From contig NZ_AEEA01000028.1 of assembly GCF_000297095.1 (NCBI RefSeq), positions 1 through 37,303 on the forward strand: a stretch of 37,303 bases of DNA, in the 5' to 3' direction. A program made the translations under genes and the position numbers. This document shows, piece after piece, positions 32,172-37,303 of the stretch (the first letter of the stretch is position 1; the number at the start of each line of letters is the position of its first letter). The notes under the pieces were generated by a model, which did no database searches, had not been told where the DNA came from, and saw nothing but the letters and a program-made list of their open reading frames with translations. The stretch comes from Treponema primitia ZAS-1. Its GTDB lineage: Bacteria; Spirochaetota; Spirochaetia; Treponematales; Breznakiellaceae.

Positions 32172-32212
32172 TTTATTTATAAGAAAGTTACAATTGTGTC
32201 AAAAAATAATAT

Positions 32213-33490
32213 ATGACCACAGATAAATTTATACTTCTGCTTTTAGATAATATTTGGATATATTTTTTATCATTATTATTGATGTTTATTGTTTATTTTC
32301 CGTTGATAAAAAAGATAGCGAATTGTTTAATTAATCCTTTATTATTTGCAGTTATAATGCATGTTCTTACAAACACAGTACCAGTGTTTTTATTCTTTAC
32401 AGGTAGAATCCAAGAATATTATTTTTATTATTTTATCATAGCGGAAATAGTATTCACAATTGGGTTTTTATTATTTTTTTCAAAACCTATTTGCTGCAAA
32501 TATGTAATTATAAATGATAATAATTATTCGAATATAATTTTTATTTTTTATTTGATTGTATTTGTTGTGAGTACTTTAATCACATATTATATTGAAGGTA
32601 TACCAGCTTTTAAAGCATCGAGACTTACATTGAAATCTAATTTTACTGGAATATTAAATCGTTTTATTGGTTTTGCAAGTACATATATTACAATATTTGT
32701 ATTTTATGTATTTAAATATAGGAAAAGAAAAATATTAACGGCTATTGTTTTGCTTCTTGTTGCCATAACAAGTGTTTTGTCCGGTTCAAAAAGTGCAATA
32801 TTATCATTAATATTTAATTATTACTGCTATTTATATTTCTATGAGAATAAGTCATTTAAAAAGAATAAAGTCATATTATTGTTATCTCCATTTTTTATTA
32901 TCGCAGCATTAATTGTTATATTCTTACGCTCTAATAGAAACATTCTTGATGCAATAATTTCATTGGCTCAAAGATTTATTGGTAATGGAGACATGTATTG
33001 GATAGCATTTGGAGATGATGCAGAGTATTTAGATAAAATCGTTATTAAACATAAGTATTTGTATCCATTAATTGGTTTCCTGTCTCCCTTACATATATTA
33101 CCATCAAATATCTATGATGACTATATAGGTTTACAATTGTTTCGTATCATACATCCTACTTTAAATAATATTATGGGACCAAATACAGTTGCGCCTTTAA
33201 TGGGAATTGTTTTATATGGATGGGGTGGAATAATTTTATGTTTTTTAATAGGCCTTTTTACATCTTTTTTAATATTTAAACTTCAAAAGAAAATACCTAA
33301 ATCGATCACAATGGCTGTAATTTATTCTTATTTATATCAGAATGGAATTAGCTGTTTAACAGATCTAGCTGTGGGATTATCTGGAATTGTAACATTAATA
33401 CTAAACATTATAATTATATATTTTATTTGTCTATTAATAAATCATAGAGTTAAGTATAGAAAAATAACTCTACGGAATATATATGTTTAA
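32213..33490 (+). CDS. Wzy-like O-antigen / repeat-unit polymerase
   Basis: An integral membrane protein of 425 residues with about ten to twelve hydrophobic segments and a large hydrophilic loop around residues 235-320, the usual architecture of Wzy-type polymerases, which join repeat units on the outer face of the inner membrane. Recognisable family-type stretches are VLSGSKSAILSLIFNYY and LIFLRSNRN-like residues before the loop, and NTVAPLMGIVLYGWGG after it. Wzy proteins share little sequence, so the call rests on topology, size and the nearby Wzx at 28044. The ATG at 32213 has no strong ribosome-binding site. The end overlaps the next gene by eight bases. Confidence 0.78.
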   Translation: MTTDKFILLLLDNIWIYFLSLLLMFIVYFPLIKKIANCLINPLLFAVIMHVLTNTVPVFLFFTGRIQEYYFYYFIIAEIVFTIGFLLFFSKPICCKYVIINDNNYSNIIFIFYLIVFVVSTLITYYIEGIPAFKASRLTLKSNFTGILNRFIGFASTYITIFVFYVFKYRKRKILTAIVLLLVAITSVLSGSKSAILSLIFNYYCYLYFYENKSFKKNKVILLLSPFFIIAALIVIFLRSNRNILDAIISLAQRFIGNGDMYWIAFGDDAEYLDKIVIKHKYLYPLIGFLSPLHILPSNIYDDYIGLQLFRIIHPTLNNIMGPNTVAPLMGIVLYGWGGIILCFLIGLFTSFLIFKLQKKIPKSITMAVIYSYLYQNGISCLTDLAVGLSGIVTLILNIIIIYFICLLINHRVKYRKITLRNIYV

Positions 33491-34214
33491 AATATCCATT
33501 ATTACAGTTACATTAAATTCAGAACTAACATTGGAAAATACAATTCTATCTGTAATTAATCAAAAAGATGTTAATATAGAATATATTATTATTGATGGAA
33601 ACAGTTCTGATGACACATTGAAAATTATTGAGAAATATAGAGATAGTATAGCCCTTATAATTTCAGAAAGGGATGATGGCATCTATGATGCAATGAATAA
33701 AGGAATTAAGTACGCAACAGGTGAATTTTTATTATTTCTTGGGTCTGATGATATTTTAGCAAATGTAAATGTTATTAGTAATGTTAGTAAAAGTATTGAT
33801 GATTTAAATGCTGTATATTATGGAGACTCATATTTTTTTAAAAGGAATATTTTACATTCAGGGATATTTTGTGAATTAAAACTTTTTAATATAAACATAT
33901 GTCATCAGTCTATATTTTATCCTAAGTCAATTTATAAAAAAAATATATATAATATAAAATATAAATACCTTGCTGATTATGATTATAATTTGAAAATATA
34001 TAAAACAACAAGATTTTATTATATTAATATGCTAATAACATTATTTAATGATGAAGGTAGTTGTGATAAAAATATTGACAAATTCTTTTTAAAAGACAAA
34101 ACGAAGATAATTTTAAATATTTATGGCTTTAATAAAACAATAATATATATTATTACAAGGCCTATATATTTAATTATAAAAAAAATACTTACAAAGATTA
34201 TAAAATATTTGTGA
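33483..34214 (+). CDS. Glycosyltransferase family 2 (WcaE-like)
   Basis: A compact GT2 of 243 residues. It has FKISIITVTLNSELTLENT, IEYIIIDGNSSDDTL, the ISERDDGIYDAMNKGI block and the acidic motif GSDD (about residue 93). ERDxGIYDAMNKGI is highly characteristic of the WcaE / PslC-like subgroup found in O-antigen and colanic acid loci. The ATG overlaps the end of the polymerase gene, so translation is coupled. The C-terminal 30 residues are hydrophobic-basic and could associate with the membrane. Donor unknown. Confidence 0.88.
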   Translation: MFKISIITVTLNSELTLENTILSVINQKDVNIEYIIIDGNSSDDTLKIIEKYRDSIALIISERDDGIYDAMNKGIKYATGEFLLFLGSDDILANVNVISNVSKSIDDLNAVYYGDSYFFKRNILHSGIFCELKLFNINICHQSIFYPKSIYKKNIYNIKYKYLADYDYNLKIYKTTRFYYINMLITLFNDEGSCDKNIDKFFLKDKTKIILNIYGFNKTIIYIITRPIYLIIKKILTKIIKYL

Positions 34215-34229
34215 GTATTATAGGGAATC

Positions 34230-35120
34230 ATGAATAAAAATATTTGCTCTGTGATAACTGTATTTAATCCTGATACTAATAAACTTATGAAAAATATTGA
34301 TATACAACTTGAATATATTGATCGTATTTACTTGTCTGTTAATTCATGGAAAAATCGGCCATTTATTGATAGTAAAAGAATTACTATAATAGATAATAGG
34401 AAAAATATTGGGTTATCAAAAGCAATAAATAAGTGTATAAGGCAGGCTGTTAATGATTGTTTTAATTATACAATCTTGTTTGATCAAGATAGTTATTTAG
34501 TAAAGGAAAATTTTGAATTATTATTTAATGAATTCATAGCGGCGGAAAGGATACAAAAAATATCGTGCATTGGGCCATCTTTGAATGTTAGAAATAATTT
34601 GATTACTATACCAAGATGGACAAAAGAAAATAAAACAATAAAAATTAATGATGTATTTTCTGTAAAGAACATAATAACGTCAGGCATGCTTCTTAATAAT
34701 GAATATTTTATCAGTCTTGGTGGATTTGATGAACGTTTTCCTGTTGATTTCTGCGATTTTTTATTTTGTTGGAAGAGTACTTATAATGGGTATCTTGTTT
34801 TGCAGAGCACGAATGCTTATATAAAACATGAGATCGGAACCAATAATATTAATATAAAAGGACATACATTACATTTTCATGCACCATACAGAAATTATTT
34901 TCTTGTGCGGGATACATTGAATATTTGCCTCCTTGTTAAAGAGACGCCTTTTTTTATTCGGCTTAGGTTTTTATTTTTTTTGCCATTTAGGATGTTACTA
35001 TTTTTATTTCTGCTTGAAAACAAAAATACTCGTTTAAGAATGTATTGGTATGGCTTGAAGGATTTTTTAATGTTGCAACATGGGTTTGGAAGCATAAAAC
35101 ATATTTTAGATGCTGAGTAA
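34230..35120 (+). CDS. Glycosyltransferase family 2 (rhamnosyltransferase-like)
   Basis: A GT2 protein of 296 residues with CSVITVFNPDTNKLMKNI, then NIGLSKAINKCIRQA and the acidic motif ILFDQDSYL near residue 88. FDQDS and the RfbF/RgpF-like order of motifs match the group that includes dTDP-rhamnosyl transferases; GGFDERFPVDFCDFLFC is another shared segment. Because rfbB upstream makes the dTDP-rhamnose precursor, rhamnose is a sensible donor, but no complete rhamnose pathway is visible here. AGGGA lies close before the ATG (34222-34226). A hydrophobic stretch at about residues 245-265 may attach it to the membrane. Confidence 0.84.
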   Translation: MNKNICSVITVFNPDTNKLMKNIDIQLEYIDRIYLSVNSWKNRPFIDSKRITIIDNRKNIGLSKAINKCIRQAVNDCFNYTILFDQDSYLVKENFELLFNEFIAAERIQKISCIGPSLNVRNNLITIPRWTKENKTIKINDVFSVKNIITSGMLLNNEYFISLGGFDERFPVDFCDFLFCWKSTYNGYLVLQSTNAYIKHEIGTNNINIKGHTLHFHAPYRNYFLVRDTLNICLLVKETPFFIRLRFLFFLPFRMLLFLFLLENKNTRLRMYWYGLKDFLMLQHGFGSIKHILDAE

Positions 35121-35126
35121 ATAAAA

Positions 35127-35594
35127 ATGCCATATAAAGTCCTTTTTGTTTCAAATACAGCTAATTTTTCTAAATTTAACAGACCATTTATGCGTTGGTT
35201 TAAATTGCAAGGATGGCAGGTTGATTATATATCAAGTGGAGAAGAAAATATTTTTGATTGTGATAATCAATACACAGTTTGTATAGCGCGAAATCCGTTT
35301 AGTATGAAAAATATCAAGGCATATAAAAAATTTAAAGAGATATTAGAAAATGATTATGATATTATTCATTGTCATACTCCAATGGGTGGGTGTTTGTCGC
35401 GTCTTGCGGCAAGAAAGAAAAGGGCGATGATTATTTATACAGCTCATGGGTTTCATTTTTTTAAAGGTGCCCCTTTAATAAACTGGTTGCTATACTATCC
35501 CATTGAAAAATATTTATCCCGATATACGGATTGTCTTATAACTATTAATCAGGAAGACTATAATTTTGCACGAAAAAAATTTAAGATGTCATAA
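35127..35594 (+). pseudogene. GT4 glycosyltransferase (EpsD-like), N-terminal part of a frameshifted gene
   Basis: This frame encodes the N-terminal acceptor-binding half of an EpsD-like GT4 enzyme: YKVLFVSNTANFSKFNRPF, DYDIIHCHTPMGGCLSRLAA, and IYTAHGFHFFKGAPL. It stops after 155 residues at FARKKFKMS, in the linker between the two GT-B domains. The other half continues in the +1 frame from 35566. Together, 35127-36237 would give a protein of about 370 residues, the normal size. The likely lesion is in or near a run of seven A residues at 35573-35579: with six, the frames join as FARKNLRCHKLFYIDGVGVDF. This may be a true inactivating mutation, a slippage-based switch, or a sequencing error. 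Confidence 0.85.
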
Positions 35595-36237
35595 ATTGTT
35601 TTATATTGATGGTGTAGGGGTTGACTTTAGTCGATTTCACCCCGTGTCAGAAATAGAGAAATATCAATTACGTAAACAATTAGGTTATAACGCTAAAGAT
35701 TTTATTATATTGTATATAGCTGAATTTATCCCACGTAAAAATCATATTTATTTATTACGGCAGATTCCAAGGTTACGGGAGTCTGTGCCGAATCTAAAAA
35801 TTGTTTTTGCTGGTAAGGGTAAGTTATTAGATGCTTGTAAGAAGACGGTTGAAAAATTGGATGCAAAAGAAATTGTTGATTTTTTAGGATATAGAAATGA
35901 TATAGATATACTTTGCCAAATTGCGGATATTCATATAGCCATAAGCAAGCAGGAAGGACTAGGTGTAAATAATATTGAAGCAATGGCCTCGGGTTTACCA
36001 ATTATTTGTTCTAAAATACGTGGTCACATAGATGTGGTAACTAATGGTCGAAACGGTTTATTATTTGAATTATTCAACCCAAAGAAGATGGTGAATTCAA
36101 TAATCACATTATATAGTAATCCTGTATTACGAAAACATATTGCGCAGAATAATGTTTTAGATGCGCAAAAATATTCAATAAATACTGCCATATCTAACAT
36201 GGCTGAAATTTATCAAAAATTTATGGAAGAAGGTTAA
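35566..36237 (+). pseudogene. GT4 glycosyltransferase (EpsD-like), C-terminal part of the frameshifted gene
   Basis: This frame holds the C-terminal nucleotide-sugar-binding domain that belongs to the gene starting at 35127. It shows YIDGVGVDFSRFHP, LYIAEFIPRKNHIYLLRQI, IVFAGKGKLLDACK, VDFLGYRNDIDIL and the EX7E region SKQEGLGVNNIEAMASGLP. It opens only with a TTG inside the end of the first fragment and has no ribosome-binding site, so a separate functional protein is unlikely. No other damage is seen after the frameshift, suggesting that the break is recent or reversible. The AT-rich segment ends here; the next gene is GC-rich gmd. Confidence 0.82.
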
Positions 36238-36247
36238 TATTTCTTTT

Positions 36248-37303
36248 ATGAAAACAGCCCTTATCACCGGCGTGACTGGACAAGACGGAGCGTATCTATC
36301 AGAATTTCTCTTGAAGAAAGGCTATGAGGTCCACGGCATCAAACGCCGTTCCTCCAGCTTCAACACCCAGCGTGTTGACCACCTCTATCAGGACCCCCAT
36401 GTCAAAAACAAACATTTTATTCTCCATTATGGCGATCTGACCGACACCTCAAACCTGATACGCATTATCCAGCAAGTCCAACCCGATGAAATCTACAACC
36501 TGGGCGCCCAAAGCCACGTGCAGGTTTCTTTTGAGGTTCCCGAATATACCGCGGACGATGACGGCATCGGTACCCTCCGCCTTCTTGAGGCAATCCGAAT
36601 TCTTGGCCTGGAAAAGAAGGTCCGGTTTTATCAGGCTTCGACCTCGGAGTTATACGGCAAGGTCCAGGAAATTCCCCAGAAGGAAACCACCCCCTTCTAC
36701 CCTCGGAGTCCCTATGCCTGTGCAAAGCTCTACGCCTATTGGATAACCGTCAATTACCGGGAGAGCTACGGGATGCACGCCAGCAACGGCATTCTCTTTA
36801 ATCATGAAAGCCCCCTTAGGGGGGAAACCTTTGTGACTCGCAAGGTCACCCGCGCCGCTGCCCGCATCAAACTGGGGCTGCAGGACAAGCTCTTTATGGG
36901 TAACCTCGACTCCAAGCGGGACTGGGGCTTTGCCGGGGATTATGTGGAGCTCATGTGGCTTATGCTGCAGCAGGAAGAGCCGGATGACTATGTTATGGCA
37001 ACCGGGGTTACCACAACGGTCCGTGATTTTATCAGCATGGCGTTTAAGGAAGCGGGAATTGTTTTAAAGTGGGAAGGCAAAGGGGTTGATGAAAAGGGTA
37101 TCAATGCCGCCAATGGCGCGGTAACCGTTGAAATTGATCCCCGTTATTTCCGCCCGGCGGAGGTTGAGCTGCTTATTGGAGATCCTTCCAAGGCAAAGGT
37201 AAAGCTCGGCTGGGAACCGAAGGTGCAGCTTCCGGAGTTAGTTAAGATGATGGTAGCAAACGACATTCAATTGGCGGAGCGGGAAGTCCACCTGAAAAAG
37301 GGC
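36248..37303 (+). CDS. gmd: GDP-mannose 4,6-dehydratase, 3' end cut by window edge
   Basis: It converts GDP-mannose to GDP-4-keto-6-deoxymannose, precursor of GDP-fucose, GDP-rhamnose and GDP-perosamine. The frame from ATG 36248 stays open for 352 codons to the window end, near the family's full length of about 350-370. Motifs are the N-terminal ALITGVTGQDGAYLSEFLL, HYGDLTDTSNL, NLGAQSHVQVSFEVPEYT, the catalytic QASTSELYGKV and YACAK, NGILFNHESPLRGETFVTRK, and DPRYFRPAEVELLIGDPSKA. The gene is GC-rich, like rfbB and rfbFGH. The partner enzyme (fucose synthase, GDP-rhamnose reductase or perosamine synthase) is not in the window and may follow it, so the final sugar is unknown. Confidence 0.95.
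   Translation, partial: MKTALITGVTGQDGAYLSEFLLKKGYEVHGIKRRSSSFNTQRVDHLYQDPHVKNKHFILHYGDLTDTSNLIRIIQQVQPDEIYNLGAQSHVQVSFEVPEYTADDDGIGTLRLLEAIRILGLEKKVRFYQASTSELYGKVQEIPQKETTPFYPRSPYACAKLYAYWITVNYRESYGMHASNGILFNHESPLRGETFVTRKVTRAAARIKLGLQDKLFMGNLDSKRDWGFAGDYVELMWLMLQQEEPDDYVMATGVTTTVRDFISMAFKEAGIVLKWEGKGVDEKGINAANGAVTVEIDPRYFRPAEVELLIGDPSKAKVKLGWEPKVQLPELVKMMVANDIQLAEREVHLKKG

Noticed and set aside
1..37303. CRISPR arrays, tRNA or rRNA genes, insertion sequences, integrases.
   Set aside because: I looked for regularly spaced repeats, transposase-like proteins and structural RNA signatures and saw none. Mosaic composition suggests transfer, but no mobile gene is present.

Overview
The window is a polysaccharide biosynthesis locus of the O-antigen, capsule or exopolysaccharide type. 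All real genes are on the + strand and packed almost end to end. Nothing in it fixes the organism. The nucleotide-sugar genes, lipid-linked initiating transferase, flippase and polymerase suggest a diderm-type bacterium. The mix of moderately GC-rich housekeeping sugar genes with very AT-rich transferases would fit a host-associated spirochaete (Treponema-like), but that is a guess.

Layout. (1) 1-2821, GC-rich: the end of rfbB (dTDP-glucose 4,6-dehydratase) and an ABC exporter. (2) 2846-11884, AT-rich: an unusual acyl-building module. It holds a ferredoxin/FrhB-like protein fused to a left-handed beta-helix acyltransferase, a stand-alone acyl carrier protein, three KAS III (FabH-like) synthases, three SDR ketoreductases, a MaoC-like hydratase and an aldo/keto reductase-like protein. 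A 19-base poly-C run sits at the 5' end of the second SDR. (3) 11910-20408: transferases (three GT2, one GT4, a polysaccharide pyruvyl transferase-like protein, a Stealth-type phosphotransferase), UDP-galactopyranose mutase, and the membrane initiating sugar-phosphate transferase. (4) 20413-22504: a methyltransferase-like gene and a membrane O-acyltransferase, with a 23-bp direct repeat bounding the latter. (5) 22507-27099: rfbF, rfbG, rfbH (GC-rich), then an RmlC-like epimerase and an SDR reductase (AT-rich), together resembling a CDP-3,6-dideoxyhexose pathway, most like CDP-ascarylose. (6) 27112-36237, extremely AT-rich: glycosyltransferases, a Wzx-type flippase, a beta-helix acyltransferase, an NAD-sugar epimerase, a Wzy-like polymerase and a glycosyltransferase broken by a frameshift. 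(7) 36248 to the end: gmd (GDP-mannose 4,6-dehydratase), GC-rich again and cut by the window edge.

How the parts fit. dTDP-, CDP-, UDP- and GDP-sugars are made. The initiating transferase loads a sugar phosphate on the lipid carrier, the glycosyltransferases extend it, and methyl, acyl and perhaps pyruvyl groups decorate it. Wzx flips and Wzy polymerises; the ABC exporter may serve a second glycan or be an alternative flippase. The ACP/KAS III/KR/MaoC module is the least ordinary part. I infer that it makes a dedicated short hydroxylated or unsaturated acyl group for transfer to a sugar. One of its ketoreductases may be phase-variable through the poly-C tract. No tRNA, rRNA, CRISPR array or insertion sequence was seen, and no gene-free stretch exceeds 300 bases.
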